Shown here in pieces: positions 34,852-46,930 of a stretch of DNA of 64,000 nt. The notes under the pieces were generated by a model. That model was given only the letters and a program-made list of their open reading frames with translations, was not told where the DNA came from and searched no databases. Origin of the DNA: Smallanthus sonchifolius (taxonomy: Eukaryota; Streptophyta; Magnoliopsida; Asterales; Asteraceae); the NCBI GenBank assembly GCA_023525975.1, contig CM042020.1:17385001-17449000 (forward strand), in the 5' to 3' direction. The translations under genes were made by a program, and so were the position numbers. Position 1 is the first letter of the stretch; every line of letters begins with the position of its first letter.

Positions 34852-37574
34852 TGTTGGTTCAGGCTCCAAAAGGCCAAAATACACACACTCAATACGTACT
34901 CTTTCTGTAATTTAACTTCAAAGAAAATACAAGTACTTGGAATGAAAACGACGAGAGCTAAATACATAATAGAACTACTCATATTTCTAATAACAAAAAA
35001 GCACATGCAAGAAGAAAGTTTCAACGAATAACTCTAATTCTTCAGCCACTAATAACAACGTATATCCCAACTGTAAGGCCCCAAACCGGGTACCCTACAG
35101 TTGGTTCCCATCATAGTGCATCCTTTTGAAAACACTTAATTATTTATGAAAACATTCAGTGAAAATCTTAACTCAAAATAGTATTTATCATTTAATAATG
35201 CTATTACATATCGCCTTACCATACGAATGCATGCACACCAATCCGAGTAGCACCGCTCCCAAGCCAAGATACGTCATCCGCGGAACTCACCTACAAAACA
35301 ATCTAATGTACATACAAAGTCAGCTACGCTGAGTGAGTTCTAACAGTTTATTTTAAACAGAAACATTCTCGTCGAAAATATCATTTACATCAACTCAGGA
35401 CATTCTAGTCCTTTAATAAACAGTTTGTCATTTATTAACATATCGGTAACCCAGTAAGTCTCACCGATAGGGATCGACCTTGCCACACTCCTAACTTGTA
35501 ACCTACCACACGTATCAACACGAAGAACGCTTAACACGACCGACCCCTAAACACCGCCCTGACAAGCCTTAACCAAGACTCTCACAAGTTTAACTAACAC
35601 AACAGTTGTAAACACGACATCATCCCGACACAACGGTCAATCTAAAGCTCAACACCAAAGCAATAACATCACAACACAATGAATATCAATTAACACGTGC
35701 ATGCAATTAAATCAACATAAATGCACACCACAATTACCTTCGAAGGATTTCACCGGTCACAGCTACTCTCGTCAGGGTATTCGTCACAACCCAAGCTCCA
35801 CACTGAATCTCATCACTGCCCCCGAAGGGCATTGTCACCCACGGTGACCACCCGAAGGACCTCGTCCTTCACATCATTGTTTGCCGTATCACAAAGACAG
35901 CAACGCAAGCACACACAACAACAAACAAGTAACACATAGCAGCACAAAAGTCTATACTATGACTCGTTACCTAAGCACGAACCACAAACGTGCTCCCATA
36001 ATAACACCTCGTAGTTGTACCCACACAACGTCTAAACTCATTACCTGACTCCTCCCGAATACGTCACTATACGACACACTAACATCATACCAATGTCTAG
36101 CCCGCATATCCTAAGGACACCATATAGACACTTAGCTCCGTTATTGAATATTTAGTTCATAAACTCATCAAGTTTAACCCAAAACTCGTAACATGTTTAA
36201 TTTATAAAACAGATCATGCAAGTATGTACGATAACCCCAAAACGGTAAAAACATTAAAGAGGAGATTAGAAACTCACCGGTTGTGAAGATCCAAGTCCTT
36301 GCTTTGCAACCGTCCTCCCGCTCGAAACCCGAACCTGTCAAACGTTCAATCACATGATCAGACACATTCTAGACATATGTCGAATAACGTATAAAAATAA
36401 TAACAATCCCAATATTGGGTCTCATCTGCTCGTCCTTCCGATTCACTGAACCCTTAGCCCCACGAACACACGTATCGGATCGTCTTTGACCCGTTTAGAA
36501 ACCGAAAACTCGAACTGGGTTTCATGCATGCATGTACGTGTGCCATGCAAAAACCTTAATCAACAAAACGTCCCCATGCAAACCCTAGTTTGCCCCAACT
36601 CGCACCCGGGCTTGTCCATTCACCACTACGGGTACCATCACCATCGTCGTGCACCGCCACTACGACTACCCCCATTCATGTCGTACTCCACCGTGTACTG
36701 TCGCTGCACCATGGAGACAAATCGTATCCCGTCGTCGTCTCTGTCGGATTCCATCATCGTTCCCCCACCACATCGGCCATCATCGCCGTTGCTCACAACC
36801 GTCAAAGCCACCACTTGCTTTGATACCATCACCCCTCTCTCTCTCTGCTCAGCCGTCGTCCCACGCTAATCGGGTCATCCCCATGCATCCCTCTTACTGC
36901 CTGTCACCGTCGTTTTCCATCATCCTCCACGTCCACCGTCGGCCGCCCCAACACTACCGGTATCCCTCACCCCTGAAACAACCACCCTACTCGAAACCCT
37001 AATCATAAATTCATGAAAAAACGATCATAAACAATGTAAAAATATGTAAACGGGATTACCTCAATGTGTTTCGGAGACTCCCGGCTGAAAGCAACCGCGT
37101 CACCGCCTCCGTTTCCCGTCTGACCACCCCGTCGTCGGCTTCTTCCTCTCCTTGCGTCTCTTTCCGTTCGTCGCACACCTAGAGCCGATATGGCTCTAGG
37201 GTTTGTTCTTTAAATGGTATTTAAAACACTAACTTACATTCGGGTCCCTTGGTTTCTATCTCACGCGTTTCGATCGCAACCTGAACTCAAAATGGCTCCC
37301 CACGTCCTTTAAATCCATCGACTTATAATATACGCGCCAAACTTTGCTAACCCATTTGTTTAATAGGGATTCGGGTCGCTCTCGGACCCAAACCATTAGC
37401 TTTCGAATTTCGGGATGTTACACCAACGTCCATATTTCAACTTTCTTCCAACAAACTCGGTCAAACCCATGACCAACTCTTCCATTATTTAAAACGTGCA
37501 GAAAGGACCAACCCATATGACCCATCATGAACCATGATCCGCAACCCATGAACTAACCCGAGAACTAACCAACA
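34852..37574 (-). repeat. Element G 3' LTR split by solo LTR E
   Basis: LTR sequence is 34852-35071 plus 37428-37574, about 367 bp. The matching unbroken sequence runs at 41,259-41,478, where accactaatcacaacg and the following text show the pre-insertion order. Confidence 0.85.
35072..37422 (-). mobile_element. Solo LTR E (long gypsy LTR)
   Basis: A 2351-bp insert beginning tgtaaggcccc and ending gggatgttaca, flanked by CCAAC at 35067-35071 and 37423-37427. On the minus strand it reads TGTAACATCCC...CCTTACA. It is rich in CA and in CACC/CGTCGT-type codons, producing several short open frames on both strands (for example 36486-36869) with no domain. No internal region, so a solo LTR of a family not otherwise seen here. 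Confidence 0.9.
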
Positions 37575-37587
37575 ATCACCCCCTTAA
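37575..37587 (-). promoter_or_regulatory. Polypurine tract of element G
   Basis: On the minus strand gattaagggggtgat abuts the LTR start tgttgg at 37574. This marks the 3' end of the internal region. Confidence 0.7.
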
Positions 37588-38307
37588 TCGATGATTGTTC
37601 GCACCATACACCGCAGCACCGGTTCATCATATCACCAACTCGACCTTTCCCGGACACCCGACTTTCACCTCAGTCACGTCCAAAGTCGTTACACTTGCAA
37701 AATTTAACATGGCTATTATCTTGGAATTACTCATTACCATCTTGACTTTTCATGGACCCACGACCTCTTCCCCGGCCACGTCCAAAGTCATTTCGGTTTG
37801 AACTTCCAATGCCATAATGTTGTCACTGTGTAGGTTCTCCACCCGGGTAACACAATTACATCAAATACCTGACCACTATAGTTGCTAAAGGATCACCACT
37901 ACAGGGAAGTCGCCACTCCCATCATGTACTAATCCATATCAAGATGACCCAATCCAATTATTGCAATCTAGAAGACGCAACAAGATCCCGTTCCAAACAT
38001 AAGACGAGAACGAACCCAAACTTTTTCGATCACGCTTGTGCAAAAAGGCTTTTCCACCGACCAAGAAAAATAAGCCACCGCTTTTAACGTTTTTTTAACC
38101 CACCAAGTGAATCGAACCCAAAGCCTCCTGCTTTAACGGATCCTTTCTGCCCGCTTTTCACGCACCTACGCCGGTCTCCTGTTATCATGAAACAAGCTGA
38201 TCAAAGGTTCTTTGATCCCCGCTAATAGCCCCGGAACACCAATGTTTATCACCGGTCACCCCGTCGTCTCAAACGGTACTTCCACCATGAAAACACCTTA
38301 CCGTCTC
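37588..38307 (-). other. Element G internal region, non-coding
   Basis: This resumes after the foldback at about 39443-39572. It is moderately GC-rich and full of short broken frames in both directions. It shows none of the gag or pol motifs that the gypsy elements in this window carry. Confidence 0.55.
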
Positions 38308-38316
38308 CGTCTTCTG

Positions 38317-39433
38317 GAATTTTTTGCTAAAATGGGCCATGAGGTATTGTGTAATCACATTTGGGGCTTTTCTCTCTAGGATGACACATATGGGGTTGTC
38401 TCCAAAGGGCGACAGGTTCTCACTCCCAAAAGTTGTCGCCATTCCAAAGGGCGACAGCTTCCAGTCACACGTCCACCTCAGCTTAATATCCTGGTCACTA
38501 TCCTAGTCAAAGCTGTCGCCATTCCAAATGGCGACATGTTTCTTAATCGAATAAAAAGTTGTGTTGTCCCATCAACCACTCAAACCTCTCCCATCCACTC
38601 AAATATATTAAAAAGTTTCTTTAATGATATTAATCATAACCACATAATATATTATTTTAAATAATAATATATTTTATTTTAACTAAATTAATTTTTTTAT
38701 TAATAATATATTTTAAATAATAATAATATATTTTATATTTTATTTCCACTCAAATATATTAAAAAGTTTCTTTAATGATAGTAATCCTAACCACATAATA
38801 TATTATTTTAAATAATAATATATTTTATTTTAACTAAATTACTTTTTTTACGCGCCGTCCACCTGTGGAATCGTATGGCGTCCATATAAACTAATAAAAA
38901 AAGTAATTTAGTTAAAATAAAATATATTATTATTTCAAATAATATATTATATGGTTAGGATTAGTATCATTAAAGAAACTTTTTAATATATTTGAGTGGA
39001 AATAAAATATAAAATATATTATTATTATTTAAAATATATTATTAATAAAAAAAGTAATTTAGTTAAAATAAAATATATTATTATTTAAAATAATATATTA
39101 TGTGATTATGATTAGTATCATTAAAGAAACTTTTTAATATATTTGAGTGGATGGAAGAGGTTTGAGTGGTTGATGGGACAACACAACTTTTTATTCGATT
39201 AAGAAACTTGTCGCCATTTGGAATGGCGACAGCTTTGACTAGGATAGTGACCAGGATATTAAGCTGAGGTGGACGTGTGACTGGAAGCTGTCGCCCTTTG
39301 GAATGGCGACAGCTTTTGGGAGTGATAACCTGTCGCCCTTTGGAAGGGCGACAACCCCATATGTGTCATCCTAGGGAGAAAAGCCCCAAATGTGATTACA
39401 CGATACCTCATGGCCCATTTTAGCAAAAAATTC
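38317..39433. mobile_element. Mutator-like foldback element with 0.53 kb inverted arms
   Basis: Two long inverted arms, 38317-38850 and 38895-39433, pair almost completely around a 44-bp GC-rich spacer. The ends are gaattttttgctaaaatggg and its complement. A perfect 9-bp target duplication, CGTCTTCTG, lies at 38308-38316 and 39434-39442, the size typical of Mutator-like transposases. Each arm holds three small hairpins built on tgtcgcc...ggcgaca and an internal duplication of about 148 bp (ccactcaaatatattaaaaa). No transposase frame. A transcript through it would fold into a long duplex. Confidence 0.92.
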
Positions 39434-39572
39434 CGTCTTCTGTTGTAAAACAGTCCTGAAACAGCCCATGTTGTCCCGAACCTTCTTGTATGATCAGCCC
39501 CTGCCCTCCACCGACCGACACCCCAGCCGGTGGAGGCTGCCTCCGGTCTTCAAACCTGTAGTACGAACCCTA

Positions 39573-39585
39573 GGCTCTGATATCA
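39573..39585 (-). promoter_or_regulatory. Primer binding site of element G (degenerate Met tRNA)
   Basis: Minus-strand tgatatcagagcc differs from tggtatcagagcc at one base. It is two bases inside the 5' LTR edge at 39588, the correct spacing. Confidence 0.75.
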
Positions 39586-39587
39586 AA

Positions 39588-41478
39588 TGTTGGTTCAGGC
39601 CCCAAAATACACATACTCAATACGTACTCTTTCTGTAATCTAACTTCAAAGAAAATAACGAGAGCAAAATACATAATAGAACTACTCCTATTTACAATAA
39701 TAAACAAGCATTGTTAAAAATTTAGAATGAAACTTTTGGAATGTTCTATAAAAAATAAAATCTCCTAAATTTAAGATTTCATGGCATTGTTAAAAACTGA
39801 ATACCCGCGTGATTTATTTCAAACTATTTTGAAATCATTTTGGAAATGCTTAATTTTCGTGACTATGGATTTCAAAGAGGCGTGTTAGTCATTCAAACTA
39901 TTAATACCTATTCCCTTTGGCTATCGAAATACACTTAGTGGGTGTTTGGATGTGCTTTTGAAAATGACTTATTGGCTTTTTAAAAAGCTAACAAGTCAAT
40001 AAGTCATTTTCAAAAGCCACCAGGATTTCTTGGCTTTTGAGAATGGCTTATTGACTTATTGGCTTTTTCAAAAAAAAAATGCTAATTTTTTTGACTTATC
40101 GTCTTTTTGAAAAAGCCAATAAGTCAATAACCACTTTCTCACCACACTCTCAAACATCCTCTTACTATCTCACCGAATAAACAAGTCACTTGTATCTTTT
40201 ACGCAATTAATCAAAGAAAGTAAACATGTATGTATTTCTCCCTTTGAATCTAATTTATCTTGCTTTGTTTGAATTGCAAATTGTGATTTGTTAGGATGTT
40301 TGCTTGGATGATCAATTATGTGGTTATGAAGAAACTACAAAACATAGAGCAATTGAAACAGTTTCAATAACATTCTGAAGGAACTTTATTGTTGTAACAT
40401 TTAATCCGAAACACTTTAATTAAAACGGTTTTGTGGTTTAAAATTGTCTTTTACAGTTTCAAAACGTTATTTATTGATATTTTAAATTTTCATCCAAACT
40501 GATTTGTCATAATGTGTATCTGCATTTTTAATACAGAACGTCATTTAAAAAATTGAATAATTTTTAAAACTGTATTGATTAATCTTTATCTGCATTTTTA
40601 ATCGAAGAAACTCATTTGTCATTTTTCATGTGAAATTGAAGAATGTTTATCTGCATCGAAAATCATTTTACTGTATTTTAGGTATTAATAATTCTTTTAC
40701 TGGAGCATTTTTGTTTGTATATTATTATTAATAGGTTAGAATCTCGTGTATTACACGATTTGAATAAATTTAATGTTATATACTTAGCAATACAAAATTT
40801 TTGTCTTAAAAAACTCGTGTATTACACGGGTTAAATAAAAGATAATGTACTATGTTAACAGATACACTTGTCAAAATATGTATTTAAAGAGTTAAAAGTA
40901 GAGATGAACTCACGCTATTAATCTTTGATAAAGATAAAAAAAATTGTAAAACCACTTCAAATGTTGTATACAAAGAAGTGTTTTCAAATTTATAAATTAT
41001 CATTGTAATCTTCATTCAACAGGTAATTTAATCTTACATCTTTGAAGAAAATCATTTATGAAATTTATTTAATATTTTTTTTTTATTTTTTTAATGTTTT
41101 CATTACTCTCTTCAATATATTATTAATGTTAATGTTTGACAATATGGAAAAAATATCAATCATTCATCAAATTTTGTTTAAGAATACATGTTCAGATATT
41201 CATCAATCTAATATTAAGGTTTAAACCGTCTAACACACGTTACAATAATAAATAAGCACATGCAAGAAGAAAGTTTCAACGAATAACTCTATTCTTCAGC
41301 CACTAATCACAACGTATAACACAACGTCCATTTTTCAACTTTCTTCCAACAAACTCGGTCAAACCCATGACCAACTCTTTCATTATTTAAAACGTGCAGA
41401 AAGGACCAACCCATATGACCCATGAACAATGACCCGCAACCCGTGAACTAACCCGCGAACTAACCGATTAACCCAACA
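39588..41478 (-). repeat. Element G 5' LTR split by a 1.5 kb insertion
   Basis: LTR sequence is 39588-39710 plus about 41241-41478. It matches the 3' LTR (34852 onward), for example caatacgtactctttctgta and aaagtttcaacgaataactc, with a few indels. Confidence 0.82.
39711..41240. mobile_element. Unclassified 1.5 kb insertion with 18-bp duplication
   Basis: The insertion interrupts the G LTR between tacaataataaacaagca (39693-39710) and tacaataataaataagca (41241-41258), an 18-bp duplication with one mismatch. Inside are a stem-rich part at about 39,945-40,165 (repeated aataagtcattttc/gaaaatgactta), resembling a hAT-style MITE, and two copies of the palindrome cgtgtattacacg (near 40,745 and 40,815), a motif I associate with non-autonomous Helitron-like ends. 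A long duplication suggests target-primed insertion, but there is no poly(A) tail. Class unresolved. Confidence 0.6.
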
Positions 41479-41726
41479 ACCAAGTTATAATGAAACAGTG
41501 TGCAATCATTTTAGATGTATAGCGCACATGTGTATGTAATTTTTTTTGTTTGGATGTACATTCCACATGTGTTTATTATTTTGTGCACAAATGCATACAT
41601 ATTTTTTTAAAGGTGGTTGTGTTCTTATGAATTAATTATATGCATAATGCATTTTAAGTATTTTGGTTGGTCTTGAAAAATTACATGTTGAAGAAATATA
41701 GGTCGGAGTGTCGGGCTTCGGGTGTA
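41479..41726. other. Unassigned AT-rich spacer
   Basis: Right flank of element G. It includes several tgtgcac/atgtgta-type repeats. No gene or terminal repeats seen. Confidence 0.4.
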
Positions 41727-44710
41727 TGTTCTCACAGATGAGAGAAAAACGGCCTCATCTCGGTTCTTCCACGGCCTCGGTTCGTTCCTCTCCGGTCATT
41801 GAGTTAGGTACAACCACACGGGAAAACTATGTTAAAGGGCCCAAGGAGCATTAGGCTCCGAGGACACTCTGACGCTCAAGCCAAGTCGGGGCCTCAAGAC
41901 AAGTGTGTGTAAAGTATGTTGTGAGCTAGAGAGAGAAAAAACTCGCTTCATTTGGTGGTGGCTCCTCTATTTATAGAGGAGAGGAGCTAAACCCTATTGG
42001 GCCTTTTCTTGGGCCAGATGGGGAATGGGCTGTTTGGGCTCTTTTGGACCCAACCTCTTCAAGTCCCCCGGTCTGTCATAATGTGGTGCTTGCGACATTG
42101 TGTCAGAAATATACTGTTTGTAGCCCTCGAACTATAATCCTGAAAAACGTTGTCACATGCACTATTGCAAAATACAAGTGTTAGTAACAAAAAGAGATGT
42201 TTCGGTTTACACATCGAAACATTTGATGATGTCGTCTAAAACAATAGGTGTGACTTAGATGTCTAGAAAACATTCGTCATGCTTGCCGGTCAAATGAGTT
42301 TGCTTGCATGGATAGCAAGGCTTTTGGTTGGTGGCGCGTAGCCTTGGTGTGGTGCGGCAATTAAAGCGTTTTCCGAGACGATCATGGTTACACGAAGTGT
42401 TTAGGCGTAGTCATGAAAAGTCTCGTCTTGTAAACCAAACATAATCTGTTAGTTGTAATATGATAATGAAATTTCTCATAAAATGAAAGTTGTACCAAAC
42501 CAAGTATACGGCTTTTGTCAAAACAAATAGTCTTTGTATGTTTCGCGCGCCTTGCCTTGTACATTTTGCGAGTGATGTTGCGCGTGGTGAGGGCGTTGTG
42601 TCACCCATGTGTTCGACAAGTTTTTGGCATTCACGCGAAGGGTCGAACCGCTCGTGCTGCATGCATGCGAGGGCCATGCCGTTCGCGCGTCTTACAGGAT
42701 AGGGTCACGCATGCGAAGAGTAGGGCTATTCGCGCGTCTTACAGGGCTTACGAGCGAGGGCTATGCCTCTCGCGCGTCTTGCAGGATAAGTTGCTTGTCG
42801 CCGATAAGAATGCCTTTGTAACATAACGATGCGACGGGTGGCGCGTATAATGGTCATGATACGGCGCGTGGCCAGACCTGCAAGTACCTCAATAAAATGC
42901 GGGTGTATTATGAGGCGCCCAGACTTGTGTTAGTATTTTTTGAACTTACTATAAATTGACAAAATAAGTTGTAATAAATAATCATGTATATCATGAATAT
43001 TGTACTGAAATCTCGTCCTTGGGATGATTATCCAAAAGTATGTAAGGCCCGCTCGACATAGGTGGACGCTCGAGGTATTAAAAAGGAGATCGTTGAAAGC
43101 ATGCGACCATTCTAGGTTGTAATGGCGTCACGTCGTGCTAGTCCCCATGTTCATTGCTGCTAAATAATGTTAGTAGCATTGAATTTAAATATCAAGTATA
43201 GACAATCATCGAACGTAAACTCATAAAAATGTATGCTGTATATAGTAAATGCGGTGGTGGTGTCCCATACGGGGTGTTACACTATGGTATTGGAGTAGAG
43301 GTCTTTCGATGGTGGTCTGATAGCTTAGAGTTGCACATGAAAAGTCGCTATAAATGTTGGCGTTTGGAATTTTGGGGTGAAAAATGAATTTTTTTCACTA
43401 AGTGGCAAAATGTGTTTTTGCCCACTTTGGACAGCAATAAATACATGTAAACGAGGCTGGTTTCCTTATTTTTTTTTCCTGGGTTTGTGTTCTATCATGT
43501 TAGGGCTTCGCTACAAAAATGAACCGCACTTAAAATCGAGCAACAACGAGTGAGATATAAGCGCTCAAAGTTGGGCGTTTGGTGCTGTTGTGAGCTGAAA
43601 AATGACTATTTTTGGGTAAAAATGGGTGGTGTCAACTTGTCCCACGTAGGTGGGGAGACAAATCTTTGAGGGGCATATAAGGAGGAACCCTCCTTAACAA
43701 ATTTTATCTTATAAGGGATGACACTCAGTGGGAACCATGAGGATGCGAAGCACCCAACGCGGGCGTAATGTGGCGTTTTGATGTCGCACTTCGCACGCTC
43801 CCGCTTGGACCTGATCTAGGATGGATGTGGCGCAGTGGATGGACAACTGGCGCGCGAGGTGGACATGAATGAGCCGCAGATTAATGAAGCGGGTTAGAGT
43901 GACTGGCTGTGGAGCCCGGTGCTCTAGCGCAGATTGCAGAGCTGGTCTGCGGGTTACGTGATGCGTGGCCGTTTGCGGGTTAGCGTTGTTCGTGCGATGG
44001 TTGTGAGTGGCAAAACTGGCCCGCGCGGACCGCGTATGCAGGTTAACCGAGTGTACGAGCCGCCGGTTAGCGCGACTGTGGAATGCGACAATTGCGTCTG
44101 AGGTGGCGCGTTGTGTCAAGTGGGCCACCCAATCAGATCTGAGTAAATAGGATAATACGTACCTGGTTCGTGGGATTTGAGGGTAGTAGTAACGTACCTC
44201 GTCTTCTAGAAAACCACTAAATAGCTTGTAATACTCGCATCTGGGAGTACAGTTCCAGAAAAAAGTGTCTGAAGCTTCATCGGGTGTAGATTTGAGGATT
44301 TTCCGTGTGGAAACCGCGTAAACAGGCTCAAGTAGTGTAGATCTGGCGTTGAATGTCTCAACAAGCACAGATCTGAAACGTGGGGTGCACAAAAAACGAG
44401 ATGTGGATGTTACCACAGATGAGAGAAAGACGGCATCATCTCGGTTCTTCCACGGCCTCGCTTCGTTCCTCTCCGGTCATCGAGTTAGCCGCAAGAGCCT
44501 TAGGCTCCGAGGACACTCCGACGCTCAAGTCAAGTCGGGGCCTCAAGACAAGTGTGTGTAAATTATGGTGTGAGCTAGAGAGAGAAAGAACTCCCTTTAT
44601 TTGGTGGTGGCTCCTCTATTTATAGAGTAGAGGAGCTAAACTCTAGTGGGCCTTCTCTTGGGTCAGATGGAGAATGAGCTTTTTGGGCTCTTTTGGACCC
44701 AACCTCTTCA
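41727..44710 (-). mobile_element. Element H: non-autonomous LTR retrotransposon (LARD-like)
   Basis: Direct repeats 41727-42061 (335 bp) and 44408-44710 (303 bp) both start tgtt..cacagatgag and end acctcttca, TG...CA. The left one has an insertion of about 32 bp. A minus-strand G-run (gaccgggggact, 42062-42073) abuts the left repeat as a PPT, which makes it the 3' LTR. The internal 2.3 kb contains no recognisable gag or pol. A minus-strand frame of 235 codons (44416-43709) spans the LTR edge and looks spurious. No primer site or matching target duplication was found, so the ends are likely but not proven. Confidence 0.72.
42684..42786. repeat. CG-rich minisatellite in element H
   Basis: The motif cgcgcgtcttacagg occurs near 42684, 42731 and 42771 with spacers of 33 and 25 bp that also resemble each other (gagcgagggctatgcc type). 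It lies in an otherwise AT-rich internal region and is rich in CpG. Confidence 0.75.
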
Positions 44711-45039
44711 CATGTATATTTGTATGTCATATTATTTTTCGTTTAAATGTATATGAGTTTACGTTTTTATTTCCTGCAAATGTGCATACCACTCATATCA
44801 TATTTCAAATTCTTTTCTAAACGTTTTAGGATATAAGTCATGTATGTGTTGCATACATTCAGTTAAACACCCAAGCATGTGAAGAAAGTGTAAAAGAGGT
44901 TGTGGATGGATAGAGATGTTATGTTTAAGATTTTATAAAAATATGAGTGATATTCTAATTTAATTATATTTAATAATTTAATAGAATTCTTTAAAATTAT
45001 AGTTTTTATGTACTTTAGTTATTTAAAAAAGTTATTTAT
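44711..45039. other. Unassigned spacer between element H and the LINE
   Basis: AT-rich with tgtatatg-type short repeats. The true LINE 5' end may lie in here. No coding frame seen. Confidence 0.4.
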
Positions 45040-46294
45040 GAACAAACGGCTGGATCTTGAAGTTGCAGAATGGTCGGCATAAAGAGTAGATAACGGAAAG
45101 AATTGGGGTTAGACCTGGAGAACGAGGAAGAACTGGTCAGGGCAACAATTATTGGTGAATTGGAGGAAGCGGTTGTTCAATGAATTGCCTGTCAATCAAT
45201 ACAAGGGGGATCGGAGGCTCTGATAAGGCCGATTGGATTAGGAATCTTAAAAGGTGGTTCGCAATTCATCTAATTAGTATCCAGGAAACACAACTCGAAA
45301 ACGAGGAAGCTATACCATACAAAAGATTATCGGGTGACAGGGAATATGAAGCTTTTGGGGTTAAGTAGTTGGGCATGTCCGGAGGTTTATGCTGTTGCTG
45401 GGAGCGTTCACTGTTCTCGGTGTATAATGTAAGATCGTCCTTTAATTTTATCATTTTGTCAGGTAAATGGAAAGGTGTTGATTCGGAGGTAAATATAGCA
45501 AATATATACGACCCAAAGGATAATGTGGCCAAGAAGGTATTGTGGGATGAACTGGTAATGTTGAAAGAATCTCTGCCCGAAATGTGGGTCTTTATGGGGG
45601 ACTTTAATGCTATTCGTGGGAGTGAGGAAAGATCGTCCTCCCCTCTACGGATATGAGCATGACTGAATTCAATGACTTCATAAATGAGGCGTGCCTATGG
45701 GAATACCAAATGGGGGACAAATATACTTGGATTAGGGATGATGGTACGGTTGCTAGCAAGATGGATAGGTTCTTGGTGTGCCCCTCATTCCAAAATGCTT
45801 GGCCAACGGCGTCTATTGTGGCACTAGAATGAAAATGGTCAGACCATAGGCCTATTGCCCTTCTATGCACCAACCCGGACTTTGGGCCGTGTCCATTTAG
45901 ATTTTACAACTATTGGCTGTCCCATGTGGAACTACTGATGGTAGTGTACAATTCATGGAATTCTAAAGTCTTTAGGGGTCATTATGATTATATTCTTGCT
46001 AGGAAAATTATCAATCTAAAAAGCGACGGCAGGAAGTGGTGTAACGGTATTAAAGCAAAGGAGAATTTGGAGATTAAGTCTCTAGAAGTTGACATTGCTG
46101 GGCGGGATTTTAAGGCTAAGTGAGGGCCACTGACGGAAGAGGAATTAGCATTTCGCAGAAACACCAAAAAAAGTCTGGCGGATCCGGAAGTTGCTAAGAA
46201 ACCTGATCTTAGACAAAAGGCCAGGATAAAATGGTTAATAGAAGGGGATGAGAACACGAGCTTCTTCCATGGTATCATCAATGGGAATTTGAAC

Positions 46295-46534
46295 AGGAAT
46301 AAGATATCAGGATTGAACATCAATGGGGCATGGGTGTCTGATCCGGGGAGAGTAAAGAAGGAAGTATTCACTTTGTTTTAGAACAGATTCTCGAAACCTT
46401 GCCCGTCTCGTGACAGGAATAAGATATCGGGATTGAACATCAATGGGGCATGGGTGTCTGATCCGGGGAGAGTAAAGAAGGAAGTATTCACTTTGTTTTA
46501 GAACAGATTCTCGGAACCTTGTCCGTCTCGTCCC
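46295..46534 (+). repeat. 120-bp in-frame tandem duplication within the LINE
   Basis: The block beginning aggaataagatatc at 46295 recurs at 46415, with only a few substitutions. 120 bp is 40 codons, so the frame is kept, but both copies contain the same TAG (tttgttttagaacag), showing the stop is older than the duplication. Confidence 0.93.
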
Positions 46535-46930
46535 AGCTTCTCTGTCTCGAACCTTCGGTTACTGTCAAGGGAAGATGCAAACTTATTGGGCTCAGAGGTC
46601 TCGGTGGAGGAAATTGGGCTTACGATTTGGAGTTGTGCAGGTGGTAAAGCTCCTGGGCCGGACTGGTTCTCCTTCGATTTTATCAGGAAATTCTGGCCTA
46701 TTCTTCAAAAATCCTTCGTTGCTTTCATTAGACACATTGAGAAAAATAAAGTTATCACGCGGAGCTGCAACGCATCATCCATTGCGTTAGCCCAGAAGGG
46801 GTGCAGAGTGGACTCCCTAAACGAGTATAGGCCGATATCGCTACTAGGATGTATGCCTAAAGTACTTAGTAAGCTCCTTGCTACTCGCATTCAGAAAGTT
46901 ATCGATAACATTATAGGTCTGGAACAAACT

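Larger units (their letters stand above)
34852..41478 (-). mobile_element. Element G: short-LTR non-autonomous retrotransposon with three nested insertions
   Basis: Two related direct repeats start tgttggttcagg at 34852 and 39588 and end ...caaca at 37574 and 41478. Flanks share ACCAAG (34846-34851 and 41479-41484), a 5-6 bp target duplication. A degenerate Met-tRNA primer site (39573-39585, minus) and a PPT (37575-37587, minus) fix the orientation. After removing insertions the LTRs are about 0.37 kb and the internal region about 0.9 kb, with no recognisable protein. It is therefore a TRIM/LARD-like element mobilised in trans. Confidence 0.85.

Noticed and set aside
36486..37002. Overlapping open frames (up to 127 codons) on both strands
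   Set aside because: They lie inside solo LTR E and consist of His/Pro/Ser-rich low-complexity text caused by CA- and CGT-rich repeats.
43709..44416. 235-codon minus-strand frame in element H
   Set aside because: It crosses the LTR boundary, has no recognisable domain, and its composition follows the GC-rich non-coding DNA. Probably a chance frame.
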